NCBI GenBank assembly: GCA_030526195.1
Contig: JAUNDG010000001.1
Span: 186,001 to 250,000 of the forward strand
Reading direction: 5' to 3'
DNA from: Lachnospiraceae bacterium
GTDB taxonomy: Bacteria > Bacillota > Clostridia > Lachnospirales > Lachnospiraceae
DNA: 64,000 nucleotides
Notes under the pieces: generated by a model
What the model was told of the DNA's origin: nothing
What the model saw: only the letters and a program-made list of their open reading frames with translations
The model's database searches: none
Position numbers and translations under genes: made by a program
Part shown: positions 16,617 to 25,926 of the stretch, piece after piece
Numbering within the stretch: position 1 is the first letter of the stretch
Layout: each line of letters starts with the position of its first letter

Positions 16617-19454
16617 ATGGCAACGACTGAACATCGCGTGATCGGCATCCTGGCCCATGTGGATGCGGGCAAGACGACCCTGTCGGAGGCTCTCCTGTAT
16701 CGGACGGCCATGATCCGGAAGCTGGGGCGGGTCGATAACCGGGATTCATTTTTGGATACCGATGCCATGGAACGGGCCAGAGGCATCACCATTTACTCAA
16801 AGCAGACCCGCTTCATCGCCCATGCGCCGGAGGGGGATATCACGTACACCCTGCTGGATACACCGGGCCATGCGGATTTTTCTCCGGAAATGGAGCGGAC
16901 GCTCCGCGTGCTGGATCTGGCCATTCTGGTGGTGAGCGCCGCGGACGGCGTCAATGGCCAGGTGCGGACCTTGTGGGGCCTGCTGCAGCATTACGGCGTG
17001 CCGGCGGTCATTTTCGTCAACAAAATGGATCAGGCTGAGAATCTCGGCGGGACGGCCGAGGTGCGGGAGGCTCTGCTTTCTGACATGAAGGCTAAACTGG
17101 GGGACGGGGTGCTGCCCTTTGATGAGTGGGAAGATCCCGACATGCAGGAAAACCTGGCCCTTTTGGATGAGGAGCTCTTTGAGCGTTTTATGGAGGGCGA
17201 TCCGGTGACGGCCGCGGATCTTCAGGCGCTGACGGCCCGGAAACTGTATACACCGGTGCTTTTCGGCTCCGCTCTAAAACTGGAGGGTGTGGATGAACTC
17301 ATCGAGGCCCTCAATGTGTGCGGGCAGGCGCCCACCTTCGGGGATGATTTCGGCGCCCGTATATTCAAAATTACCCGTGATGAAAATGGCGAGCGGTTGA
17401 CGCATATGCGGATCACCGGCGGTGCTATCGCCGTCCGGCAGGAGCTGACCTTCGAAAATGATGAGGGGCCGGTGACCGAAAAGATCAATCAGATCCGCCG
17501 CTATTCCGGGGAGAAATATGACCAGCTGGATAAGGCGCTGGCCGGAGAGGTGTGCACCGTCACCGGGCTTACCGGGACTTATGCGGGGCAGGGCCTCGGT
17601 TTTGAGGAACAGGCCGATGATGGTCTCATGCGGCCGGTGCTCACCTGGCAGCTGCGGCTGCGTCAAGGGGAGGATGCCTTTGCGGCTTACCGGAAGCTCA
17701 GGGAACTGTCGGAAGAGGAACCCATGCTGGCGGTCAATTACGACGAGCGGCTGAAGAAGATCACCGTGCGCATGATGGGGCAGATCCAGCGGGAAATTTT
17801 AGCGGATCTTGCCATGAAGCGCTTCGGGCTTGAGATCGCCTTCGAGCAGCCCTCAGTTATTTATAAGGAAACCATCGCTGAACCGGTCATCGGCATCGGC
17901 CATTTTGAACCGCTCCGTCACTACGCGGAGGTGCATTTACTGCTGGAGCCCGGGGAACGGGGCAGCGGCATCACCTTCGACAGCAAGTGCTCGGTGGACG
18001 TGCTGAGCCGGAACTGGCAGAGACTCATCATTTCCTACCTGTCCGGCAAGCGGCTCAAAGGTGTGCTGACGGGATCAGACCTCACCGATGTGAAGATTTC
18101 CGTCATCGCCGGCCGGGCCCACGAAAAGCACACGGAGGGCGGGGACTTCCCCCAGGCCTCCCGGCGTGCGGTGCGGCAGGGGCTTATGAATGCGGCCAAC
18201 GTGCTGCTGGAGCCTTGGTATGATTTCCGGATCGAGCTGCCCCAGGGAAGCCTCGGCCATTTGCTGACGGATATGACCAAACGTCAGGCGGACATGAAGG
18301 CGCCGGAATTTGAAGGCGACCGGGCGGTGCTCACCGGGAGCGTGGCCGTGTCCCAGCTGGCGGATTATGCGGATGAGTTGGCCTCCTACACCAAGGGTGA
18401 GGGCCGCATTGAGGTGAAGGTGGGCGAATACCGCCCCTGCCCGGATCCGCAGAGTATTATTGAGAAAATAGGTTACGACCCCGACGCGGACACTCGGAAC
18501 CCTTCCGGTTCTGTTTTCTGTGAGCACGGGGCCGGGACCGTCATTCCCTGGTATCAGGTGCCGGAAATGGCTCATGTGGACAGCGGCTATTCTGTGGCCC
18601 GGGCTCCCCGGGAATACACCGGGGATATGTCCGGTGCCCTTTACGTGTCCGGCCTTAAGGCGGACCGCTCCGATATGTTGACGGTGACCGGCGGCGAGCG
18701 CACGGTGGGTGTGTCCCGGGCCGGCATGGCCGGGCGCAAAGAGCCCACCTATGATGAGCGCGAGCGGCAGATCCGGGCGGCTGAGGATGAACTGGTGGCG
18801 ATCTTCGAGCGGACTTACGGGCCCATCAAGTCCAAGCTTCATCATCCGGACAATGAGCGGAAGGTGCTGAAGGCCTCCGCCCCGGCGGCGCCGGTGAAGC
18901 CCCGGTACGCCAAGCCAAAGACGGAAGGACCGGTGCCGGAATTCCTGCTGGTGGACGGCTACAACGTCATTTTCGACTGGGAAAATCTGCGGGATCTGAC
19001 GGAGCTTGATGTGAAGGCGGCCCGGGATCGGCTGAAGGATATTTTGTCCAATTATGCCGGCTTCCGGAAGACCCGGGTTATTCTCATTTTCGATGCCTAC
19101 AAGGTCAGCGGCGGGAAGGAATCCGTCATGACCTATCACAACATCAGCGTCATTTTCACAAAGGAAGCGGAAACGGCGGACCAGTACATCGAGAAGGCAG
19201 CCCGTGACCTGACATCTAAAAAATATCGCGTCACGGTGGCCACCTCCGATGCGGTGGAGCAGCTCATTATCTTCGGCGCCGGTGCCCGGCGGATGTCTGC
19301 CCGGGAGCTCCTGGAGGAGATCATCCGCACCGAAAATGACATTCGGGAGAATTTCCTCGAAACGCAGCAGGGCGGTCGCTATTTCCTGCAGAACAACCTG
19401 GCAGAGAAACTATCCGGCATCAAGCTGGAGGCGGAGGACAACGCAGAGGGCTGA
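16617..19454 (+). CDS. EF-G/TetM-like translational GTPase fused to an NYN (YacP-like) domain
   Basis: The protein has 945 residues. The GTPase domain holds AHVDAGKTT (G1, ~13-21), DTPGHADF (G3, ~81) and NKMD (G4, ~135). EF-G-type domains II-V extend to about residue 710, as in tetracycline ribosomal-protection proteins. From ~775 a second domain begins with LLVDGYNVIFDW and contains ATSDAVEQ, the acidic pattern of NYN/PIN-like nucleases of the YacP family. TetM proteins normally end near 640 residues, so this is a true fusion, with an extra ~60-residue linker. It probably acts on ribosomes with RNA cleavage; drug resistance is not implied. The last codons lie in a 38-nt tandem duplication. 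Confidence 0.9.
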   Translation: MATTEHRVIGILAHVDAGKTTLSEALLYRTAMIRKLGRVDNRDSFLDTDAMERARGITIYSKQTRFIAHAPEGDITYTLLDTPGHADFSPEMERTLRVLDLAILVVSAADGVNGQVRTLWGLLQHYGVPAVIFVNKMDQAENLGGTAEVREALLSDMKAKLGDGVLPFDEWEDPDMQENLALLDEELFERFMEGDPVTAADLQALTARKLYTPVLFGSALKLEGVDELIEALNVCGQAPTFGDDFGARIFKITRDENGERLTHMRITGGAIAVRQELTFENDEGPVTEKINQIRRYSGEKYDQLDKALAGEVCTVTGLTGTYAGQGLGFEEQADDGLMRPVLTWQLRLRQGEDAFAAYRKLRELSEEEPMLAVNYDERLKKITVRMMGQIQREILADLAMKRFGLEIAFEQPSVIYKETIAEPVIGIGHFEPLRHYAEVHLLLEPGERGSGITFDSKCSVDVLSRNWQRLIISYLSGKRLKGVLTGSDLTDVKISVIAGRAHEKHTEGGDFPQASRRAVRQGLMNAANVLLEPWYDFRIELPQGSLGHLLTDMTKRQADMKAPEFEGDRAVLTGSVAVSQLADYADELASYTKGEGRIEVKVGEYRPCPDPQSIIEKIGYDPDADTRNPSGSVFCEHGAGTVIPWYQVPEMAHVDSGYSVARAPREYTGDMSGALYVSGLKADRSDMLTVTGGERTVGVSRAGMAGRKEPTYDERERQIRAAEDELVAIFERTYGPIKSKLHHPDNERKVLKASAPAAPVKPRYAKPKTEGPVPEFLLVDGYNVIFDWENLRDLTELDVKAARDRLKDILSNYAGFRKTRVILIFDAYKVSGGKESVMTYHNISVIFTKEAETADQYIEKAARDLTSKKYRVTVATSDAVEQLIIFGAGARRMSARELLEEIIRTENDIRENFLETQQGGRYFLQNNLAEKLSGIKLEAEDNAEG

Positions 19455-19501
19455 GGCGAGGCCCGGAGGCGGAGGACAACGCAGAGGGCTGAGGCGAGGC
19501 C
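19427..19501. repeat. 37-nt tandem duplication spanning the GTPase-NYN stop codon
   Basis: 19427-19463 and 19465-19501 are identical, separated by one base. The stop codon TGA 19452 lies in the first copy, so the second copy is an untranslated duplicate of the gene's end. Confidence 0.93.
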
Positions 19502-19736
19502 TGAAGCAGGCGGGAACTCTATTTTCTTAAGATTCTTTCGAAAATGAGGTGGTGGCAGCGGTTTGTTTTCGCCCCAACGGTGGGTTAAGTGTGGTACAAT
19601 ACTTCTGATAGTGACCATTCGTTGATGTCATGACGGCACCTGCGGATGGTGGTCAGAAGGAAACGGAAAAGCGGTGAGGCCTGATGAATGGGATAACCGC
19701 TCACAACATATCAGGACGTTAAAGAGAGGAAATGAC

Positions 19737-20180
19737 ATGGCAAAACAGACAGTGGATTTTAAACCGAAGAAAAAGATTCTGTGGAGTGCCCGCAAACGTC
19801 TCTGGTGCGGCCTGCCCTGGACATTTACGGTTTACAGCCTCAGCGAAGACCGGCTGTTTGTGAAGAGCGGGATGCTGTCGATCCGCGAGGACGAGGTGCG
19901 TCTTTACAGAGTGCGCGACCTGGGTCTGAAGCGGTCCTTTATCCAGCGCATCTTTGGTCTGGGGACGATCGTGATCTGTTCAACGGATTCCAGCATGAGG
20001 GATTTTGAACTCAAGAACATCCGGGACTGCGAAAGCGTGAAGGAACGCCTGTCAGAGCTGGTGGAGGATGAACGTCAGAGAAAGCGTGTGGCGACACGGG
20101 AAATCCTGAACCACGGCGCGGATGACGATAACGACAACGATTTTGATGATTTCGATCATATGGATGTGGATCACGTCTGA
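19737..20180 (+). CDS. Bacterial PH-domain protein with acidic tail
   Basis: This 147-residue protein carries a bPH2-type domain (about 10-115). It has the pattern of YdbS/YdbT proteins: a small hydrophobic stretch, VYSLSEDRLFVKSGMLSIREDEVRLYRVRDL, then GLGTIVICSTD. The tail is strongly acidic (DDDNDNDFDDFDHMD). ATG 19737 follows AGAGAGG at good spacing; upstream in-frame codons look non-coding. Function unknown; bacterial PH domains often mediate membrane or peptide binding. A terminator follows. Confidence 0.82.
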   Translation: MAKQTVDFKPKKKILWSARKRLWCGLPWTFTVYSLSEDRLFVKSGMLSIREDEVRLYRVRDLGLKRSFIQRIFGLGTIVICSTDSSMRDFELKNIRDCESVKERLSELVEDERQRKRVATREILNHGADDDNDNDFDDFDHMDVDHV

Positions 20181-20186
20181 TTGGGT

Positions 20187-20219
20187 AGCCCTGCTGCGGA
20201 AGCGGCAGGGCTTTATTTG
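20187..20219 (+). terminator. Rho-independent terminator of the PH-domain gene
   Basis: AGCCCTGC pairs with GCAGGGCT, followed by TTTATTT. Confidence 0.85.
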
Positions 20220-20377
20220 AACTGCAGCGAGCATTCCCCGCTTCAAAGACGCAGAGTCTTAAGCGGAGTTACGGGGGATGCTTGCATCAGCAGGGGTAAA
20301 AGCCCCTGCTGATGGGCTACCGAAGGTAGCTGCGGTTCACGAGCAAGTAGCAAAGCGGATTGCGAGTGTCCGCTTTA
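20219..20377 (+). repeat. Four-hairpin dispersed repeat (plus orientation)
   Basis: Modules 1-3 are complete: the CCCCGCTT/AAGCGGAG stem, CATCAGCAGGGG with its complement, and GCTACCGAAGGTAGC. Module 4 (20352-20376) is shortened to AAAGCGG...CCGCTTT with its middle deleted. Confidence 0.88.
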
Positions 20378-20380
20378 CTC

Positions 20381-20453
20381 GCAGCAAGCATTCCCCCGCT
20401 TCAAAGATGTAGCGTCTTAAGCGGGGATTACGGGGGAAGTTTGCATCAACAGA
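20381..20453 (+). repeat. Partial four-hairpin repeat (module 1 plus start of module 2)
   Basis: A second copy follows directly, from GCAGCAAGCATTCCCCCGC through the module 1 hairpin to TTGCATCAACAG. It stops 9 nt before the MocR start codon, so the repeat forms the MocR leader. Confidence 0.8.
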
Positions 20454-20462
20454 GGGAGAATT

Positions 20463-21920
20463 ATGTTAACTTACGAATTGGACCGTGACAGCGGTGTGCC
20501 CATGTACGAGGCTCTTTACCGGGCCATCAAGGAGGATATCCGGCGGGATGTGCTGAAGGCCGGTGAGAAGCTGCCCTCCAAGCGCGCCTTTGCGGAGCAT
20601 CTGGGGGTCAGCACCATCACGGTGGAAAATGCCTATGCTCAGCTCATTTCCGAGGGCTATGTGATCTCAAAACCCAAGAGCGGATATTTTGTGGCGGATA
20701 TTTCGAGCATCCGCCAGCTTTATGCGGCGCCGATGAAAACGGACGCCGTGGTTGGCGGAATCGGCGGTGATGGACGAGCCGCGGTTGCCGGGCTCGGAAT
20801 TGATAGTCGTGCCGCAAACGGCCCGCTTCTCAATTTGTCATCAAATCAGACCGCTGCGGAGCGCTTCCCGTTTTCGATATGGGCGCGGCTCCTGCGCGAA
20901 ATCATTTCCGAAAAAACGGAGGACCTGATGACGGTGTCACCGGGCTGCGGGATTCGGGAACTGCGGGAGGCCATTGTCCATCATCTGTCGGAGTTTCGCG
21001 GGATGGTGGTGAGTCCGGAGCAGGTGGTGATCGGGGCCGGGACGGAGTATCTTTACAGTCTCATCATTCAGCTGCTGGGACGGGATAAGATCTGCTGCGT
21101 TGAGAATCCCGGGCATGCGAAGATCGCGGAGGTGTACCGCAGTCACGGCGCTTCCGTGGTGCATGTGCCTCTGGACGAAAAGGGGCTGTCGGTGGAGGCT
21201 CTGGGGCAGACCCGGGCCGAAGTGGTGCACATCAGCCCGACGCACCATTTCCCCACAGGAATCACCATGCCGGCGGACCGGCGGTATGAGCTGCTGGCCT
21301 GGGCGCGGGCTGAGGCCGGGCGGTATATTATTGAAGATGATTATGACAGCGAGTTCCGACTGACGGGAAAACCGATCCCGGCACTGGCCGGTATGGATCC
21401 CGGGAGCTCTGTCATTTACATGAATACATTTTCCAAATCGCTGGCGTCGACGATCCGAATCAGCTATATGGTGCTGCCGCCGGCTCTGGTGCCGGTGTTC
21501 CGGGAGAAACTGGGGTTCTACGCCTGCACGGTGTCGAACTTTGAGCAGTACACACTGGCGGCCTTTATTCGGAAGGGTTATTTTGAGCGCCATTTAAATC
21601 GGATGCGGCTGTATTACACGCGCCTTCGGAAGGCGGTTCTGAAGACGATCCGGGACAGTGGGGTGAAGGATCTGTGCCGGGTCATGGAAAGTGACTCGGG
21701 GCTCCATCTGCTGCTGCAGCTCAAGACAACACTGCCGAATCAGGTGATCGAGGCGCGGCTCCTTGAGCGGGGGATCCGCCTGACGGCCCTTGATAAGTAT
21801 TACGTGGCGCCGGCGAAGGCGGAGGGCCACACCTTTATTTTGAATTATTCCGATCTGGACCCGGAAGCCCTGGGCGGTGCCCTTGAGGTGCTGGGCGAGA
21901 TTTTGCGCGGAGAGAGCTGA
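20463..21920 (+). CDS. MocR/GntR-type regulator with aminotransferase domain
   Basis: This 485-residue protein has an N-terminal GntR winged helix (about 10-80: EKLPSKRAFAEHLGVSTITVENAY) joined to a fold type I aminotransferase domain. Lys325 in NTFSKSLAS is the expected PLP Schiff-base residue. MocR proteins use PLP or its adducts as effectors to control genes for vitamin B6, GABA or amino acid metabolism. The linker (about 85-120) is Gly/Ala-rich. AGGGAGAATT precedes ATG 20463. No obvious target lies next to it on the opposite strand. Confidence 0.93.
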   Translation: MLTYELDRDSGVPMYEALYRAIKEDIRRDVLKAGEKLPSKRAFAEHLGVSTITVENAYAQLISEGYVISKPKSGYFVADISSIRQLYAAPMKTDAVVGGIGGDGRAAVAGLGIDSRAANGPLLNLSSNQTAAERFPFSIWARLLREIISEKTEDLMTVSPGCGIRELREAIVHHLSEFRGMVVSPEQVVIGAGTEYLYSLIIQLLGRDKICCVENPGHAKIAEVYRSHGASVVHVPLDEKGLSVEALGQTRAEVVHISPTHHFPTGITMPADRRYELLAWARAEAGRYIIEDDYDSEFRLTGKPIPALAGMDPGSSVIYMNTFSKSLASTIRISYMVLPPALVPVFREKLGFYACTVSNFEQYTLAAFIRKGYFERHLNRMRLYYTRLRKAVLKTIRDSGVKDLCRVMESDSGLHLLLQLKTTLPNQVIEARLLERGIRLTALDKYYVAPAKAEGHTFILNYSDLDPEALGGALEVLGEILRGES

Positions 21921-22075
21921 GTCTTTCTGAAGTCATGATGCCCCACTGTGCTCGGGAATTTGGCGACACCGGCCATTGGATTTCCCGGAAGATGTGCTGC
22001 TGAAGAAGAGTGGCCTCGGTTGCCTGTTGTCAGAGGCTTGTGGGACCGTATGAGATATGAAAATGGGAGAGGATT

Positions 22076-23467
22076 ATGCGCGTACCTGATTTTTATAAGG
22101 ATTTTGTCTGCACGGCGGATCGCTGCCGCCACAGCTGCTGCATCGGGTGGGAGCTGGATATTGACGATAAAACCTATGAGACCTATTGCCGCCAGCCGGG
22201 ACCCTTCGGGGATCGGCTGCGGGAGGCATTTCTGGATATTGAAGAGGATGGAGAGACCCTCCACACATTTCCGTTAAGAGAGGATAAAACCTGCCCCTTC
22301 CTGAATGAGCGGGGGCTGTGCGACATCATTTTGGAAATGGGTGAGGCGAACATCAGCGTGGTGTGCACGGAATATCCCCGCTACACCCGTTTCCTGGGCG
22401 ACCGCATCGAGCGGACGCTGTCCCTGTCCTGCGAGGAAGTGGGGCGGCTTTTGTTCGGCAAGACGGATAAGCTGACCTTCGTGGAAGTGCCGGATCCGGC
22501 GGAGCTGGCGGAAACTGAGGCGGATGAAGAGGCTGCGCTGCCGGGAAATTCCGCGTTTGCTGACGAAGATGCGCTGTCGGGAGTATCTGTTTCTGACGAC
22601 GAAGTCGCGCTTGGGGAATTGGTGGCTGACTCTGATGAAAATGAGGCCGAGGAGGACGAGGCGATTTTCCTGGATCCCGATTTTATCGACGGGGTGCGGG
22701 ACGAGGCGCTGGCGATCTTGCAGGATCGGCAGTATCCCATTCATGAGCGGATCGTGCAGTATATGACCTACTGCCGGCAGGTTCAGGATGAGGTGAACGA
22801 AGCCCTGGATGCGATGATGGCGGAGGAACTCGAAGACGAAAACGACGAGGCTGACATTTATGGCGAGGCGGCTGATGTTTGTGACGAGGAGTCCCGAAAA
22901 ACGACCTCCGACGGCGGTGTGTATGGCGATGCCGACTTAAGCGATGCCGCTCTTTGTGACGCCAGGGATGATGCGCCTGCGGATGAGATGCAGACCGCAC
23001 CGCTCACCCTCGCCGAGGCCTTCGAGGAGCGACTGGGAATCCTTGATGTCATGGTGGTGCTGGATGAAGAATGGCAGGGCGTGATGGACCATTTCCGAAA
23101 GACCATGGCCGAACCGGATTGCTACGAAGCGGCGCTTCGCTCATTTGTGGCCGGCATGACGTCGGAGCGGGAGATCGCCTACGAGCATCTCATGGTGTAT
23201 TTCACCTTCCGGTATTTCTCAAGGGCCGTGGAAGATGCGGATATTTACGGCAAAGCGGCATTTTCGACCTTCTGCTGGCTGGTGATCCGGGATATGGATC
23301 TTCTGTTCCCGGAGGTGGGTCAGATCGAGACTGCCCGCATGTTTTCACGGGAGGTGGAGCACGCGGAAGATAACGTGGCGGCGCTCATGGAGGAACTCAT
23401 TTTCTCAGAAAGTCTCAAAATGCCCGCGGTGACGGCTATAATTGACAGCCACTTCGTGGAAAACTAA
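22076..23467 (+). CDS. FliB-like (flagellin lysine-N-methylase family) protein with acidic insert
   Basis: This 463-residue protein starts with the Cys-rich FliB signature: Cys12, Cys18, Cys22 and Cys23 in FVCTADRCRHSCC, then CPFL...GLC and VVCTEYPRY. The cysteine set suggests an Fe-S or metal site. Residues ~150-330 are an Asp/Glu/Ala-rich, low-complexity insert that most relatives lack, while flanks stay family-like (EEWQGVMDHFRKTM onward). FliB methylates flagellin in Salmonella, but no flagellar gene is in this window and many Firmicute relatives have no flagellar context, so the real substrate is open. GGGAGAGG precedes ATG 22076. Confidence 0.82.
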   Translation: MRVPDFYKDFVCTADRCRHSCCIGWELDIDDKTYETYCRQPGPFGDRLREAFLDIEEDGETLHTFPLREDKTCPFLNERGLCDIILEMGEANISVVCTEYPRYTRFLGDRIERTLSLSCEEVGRLLFGKTDKLTFVEVPDPAELAETEADEEAALPGNSAFADEDALSGVSVSDDEVALGELVADSDENEAEEDEAIFLDPDFIDGVRDEALAILQDRQYPIHERIVQYMTYCRQVQDEVNEALDAMMAEELEDENDEADIYGEAADVCDEESRKTTSDGGVYGDADLSDAALCDARDDAPADEMQTAPLTLAEAFEERLGILDVMVVLDEEWQGVMDHFRKTMAEPDCYEAALRSFVAGMTSEREIAYEHLMVYFTFRYFSRAVEDADIYGKAAFSTFCWLVIRDMDLLFPEVGQIETARMFSREVEHAEDNVAALMEELIFSESLKMPAVTAIIDSHFVEN

Positions 23468-23515
23468 AATAGAGAAATAGTGGCTTCGTCGAAAGCCGTG
23501 TAAGGAGATACATTT

Positions 23516-24925
23516 ATGGAAAAAGCTAATGCCTGGAAGGGCTATAAACAGAAAGATATGAAGGCGGTCTTCGCATTCGCAGAGGATTACCGCCGCTTCA
23601 TTTCCGAAGCAAAAACAGAACGGGAATGTGTGGATCTCATGGTGAACATGATCAAGGCCGCCGGCTACGTGGAGCTGGAGGAGGCCATCGCCGCCGGCAC
23701 ACCGCTGGTGCCCGGCGATAAGATCTACGCCGTTCAGATGAATAAATCCCTGGTGATGTTTGAGATCGGTAAGCAGCCCATGGAAATGGGTCTGAATATC
23801 CTGGGGGCTCACATCGATTCCCCGCGACTTGATGTGAAGCAGGATCCGCTGTATGAAGACGGGGGCCTGGCGCTGCTGGATACCCATTATTACGGCGGTG
23901 TGAAAAAATATCAGTGGGTCACCCTGCCCCTGGCCATCCACGGTGTGTTTGTCAAAAAGGACGGCACCACGGTGGAAATGAATGTGGGTGAAGATCCGGA
24001 TGATCCGGTATTCTTCATTTCCGATCTGCTCATTCACCTGGCTCAGCAGCAGATGGAAAAAACCGCATCCAAGGTCATCGAAGGGGAGGCCCTGGATGTG
24101 ATCGTGGGTCATCAGCCCCTGGTTTATCACGGCAAGAAAAAGGATGAATCACCGGAGAAGGAAGCCGTTAAGGCGGGGGTTCTGGATTTCCTCAAAAATA
24201 AATACGACCTTGTGGAAGAGGATTTCATTTCCGCCGAGCTTGAGGTGGTGCCCGCCGGTCCCGCCCGGGATGCGGGCTTTGATCGCAGCATGATCTTAGG
24301 CTACGGCCATGATGACCGTGTCTGTGCGTATCCGTCCCTCATGGCGATGCTCAATGTTCATAACCCGGAACGCACCACCTGCTGCATTTTAGTGGATAAG
24401 GAAGAAATCGGCTCCGTCGGGGCCACCGGCATGCGGTCTCATTTCTTTGAAAATGCCCTGGCTGAGGTGATGGCGCTGACCGGGGATGACAGTGCGCTCC
24501 ATCTGCGCCGGGCGCTGGCCAATTCCTATATGCTCTCATCCGATGTAAGCGCAGCCTTTGACCCGACCTATGCCTCTGCCTTTGAAAAGAAAAATGCCTC
24601 TTTCATGGGCCAGGGGATGGTGTTTAATAAATACACCGGGTCCCGGGGTAAATCCGGCTCCAATGATGCCAACGCAGAATACATCGCAGAACTCCGCCGT
24701 GTGCTGGACAAGCACGGGGTGGTCTATCAGACCGCTGAGCTTGGCCGGGTGGACCTGGGCGGTGGTGGTACCATCGCGTACATTCTGGCGCTGTACGGCA
24801 TGAACGTGATCGACAGCGGTGTGGCCGTGCTCAACATGCATGCCCCCTGGGAATGCATTTCCAAAGCCGACCTTTATGAAACCCTGAAGGGGTATGAAGC
24901 CTTCCTGGCTGAGGTGGGTGTGTAA
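23516..24925 (+). CDS. M18-family zinc aminopeptidase
   Basis: The enzyme has 469 residues. Metal ligands appear in order: GAHIDSPRLDVK (His, Asp), the LVDKEEIGSVGATG segment with its Glu pair, a DVSAAFDP Asp, and a final His in LNMHAPWE. This is the dinuclear zinc pattern of M18 aminopeptidases such as ApeA/DAP, which remove acidic N-terminal residues in the cytosol and form dodecamers. AAGGAGATACATTT gives a strong ribosome binding site. A small hairpin (GCCGGCT/AGGCCGGC) lies between it and nfo; readthrough is likely. Confidence 0.94.
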   Translation: MEKANAWKGYKQKDMKAVFAFAEDYRRFISEAKTERECVDLMVNMIKAAGYVELEEAIAAGTPLVPGDKIYAVQMNKSLVMFEIGKQPMEMGLNILGAHIDSPRLDVKQDPLYEDGGLALLDTHYYGGVKKYQWVTLPLAIHGVFVKKDGTTVEMNVGEDPDDPVFFISDLLIHLAQQQMEKTASKVIEGEALDVIVGHQPLVYHGKKKDESPEKEAVKAGVLDFLKNKYDLVEEDFISAELEVVPAGPARDAGFDRSMILGYGHDDRVCAYPSLMAMLNVHNPERTTCCILVDKEEIGSVGATGMRSHFFENALAEVMALTGDDSALHLRRALANSYMLSSDVSAAFDPTYASAFEKKNASFMGQGMVFNKYTGSRGKSGSNDANAEYIAELRRVLDKHGVVYQTAELGRVDLGGGGTIAYILALYGMNVIDSGVAVLNMHAPWECISKADLYETLKGYEAFLAEVGV

Positions 24926-24997
24926 GAGCGGCACGGGAATCCGCTTTCAAAAAATATGACAGGCCGGCTCATGAGGCCGGCTTTCGGAGGAATCAAT

Positions 24998-25828
24998 ATG
25001 CCTTTTATCGGCTCTCATCTTTCATCAACCAAAGGGTATCTGGCCATGGGGAAAACGGCGATCAAAATGGGGGAGGACACCTTTGCCTACTTCACCCGCA
25101 ATCCCCGGGGCGGCAGTGTGAAGCCCCTCAATGTGCCGGATATGCAGGCATTGCAGGCCCTCATGGATGAGCAGGGCTTCGGTCGCTTGGTGGCCCATGC
25201 CCCATACACCATGAATCTGTGCGCGGCCAAGGAGGATGTGCGGACATTTTCCCGCAATGTGCTCAAGGAGGATCTGGAACGCCTCAATGCGCTGCCGGGC
25301 CATTATCTTAACTTTCATCCGGGCTCCCATGTGGGGCAGGGGGCGGAGGCCGGCATTGCGCTGATCGCCGATGCCTTAAATGAAGCCCTGACACCGGACA
25401 CCAAAACCACGGTGCTGCTGGAAACCATGGCGGGCAAGGGCACGGAGATCGGTCGGAGTTTCGAGGAACTGCGGGCCATCATCGACCGGGTGGAGCTTTC
25501 TGAGAAAATGGGTGTCTGCCTGGACACCTGCCATGTCTGGGACGGCGGTTATGACATCGTCAATGACCTGGACGGGGTGCTCACCACCTTTGATAAGGTC
25601 ATCGGGCTTGATCGGCTGAAAGCGATCCATTTCAATGACAGTCTCAATGTGTGTGGTGCCCATAAGGATCGCCATGCCCGTCTGGGCGAGGGCTGTATCG
25701 GTGCCGAGGCTATGAAGCGGGTGCTGCGGCATCCGGCGCTGAAGGATTTGCCCTTTGTGCTGGAAACTCCCAATGACGAGGCCGGGTATATCCGTGAGGT
25801 GGCCCTGATGCGGGAGTGGCTGGCCTGA
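24998..25828 (+). CDS. nfo: Deoxyribonuclease IV (AP endonuclease)
   Basis: This 276-residue TIM-barrel enzyme repairs abasic sites in DNA. It begins MPFIGSHLS and has zinc ligands in NFHPGSH, LETMAGKGTEIG (Glu), CLDTCHVW, FNDS and the C-terminal VLETP. ATG 24998 is fixed by GGAGGAATCAAT just upstream. Length matches the family (about 280). It follows the aminopeptidase gene at 72 nt, separated by a weak hairpin. Confidence 0.95.
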   Translation: MPFIGSHLSSTKGYLAMGKTAIKMGEDTFAYFTRNPRGGSVKPLNVPDMQALQALMDEQGFGRLVAHAPYTMNLCAAKEDVRTFSRNVLKEDLERLNALPGHYLNFHPGSHVGQGAEAGIALIADALNEALTPDTKTTVLLETMAGKGTEIGRSFEELRAIIDRVELSEKMGVCLDTCHVWDGGYDIVNDLDGVLTTFDKVIGLDRLKAIHFNDSLNVCGAHKDRHARLGEGCIGAEAMKRVLRHPALKDLPFVLETPNDEAGYIREVALMREWLA

Positions 25829-25842
25829 TTTGCCGGTGAAAC

Positions 25843-25871
25843 TTGATTCCCTTTGGGGAAACCCGTATAAT
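25843..25871 (+). promoter_or_regulatory. Sigma-A promoter of thrH
   Basis: TTGATT and a perfect TATAAT are spaced by 17 nt, ending 55 nt before the thrH start. Confidence 0.82.
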
Positions 25872-25926
25872 CGTAAATGTCGTTGGACAACCATTTTTTA
25901 AAATATAATTGAGTGAGGATTACAAT

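Noticed and set aside
16617..19454. Tetracycline resistance gene (tetM/tetO class)
   Set aside because: The GTPase resembles that family but is a longer chromosomal fusion with an NYN domain, so resistance cannot be claimed.
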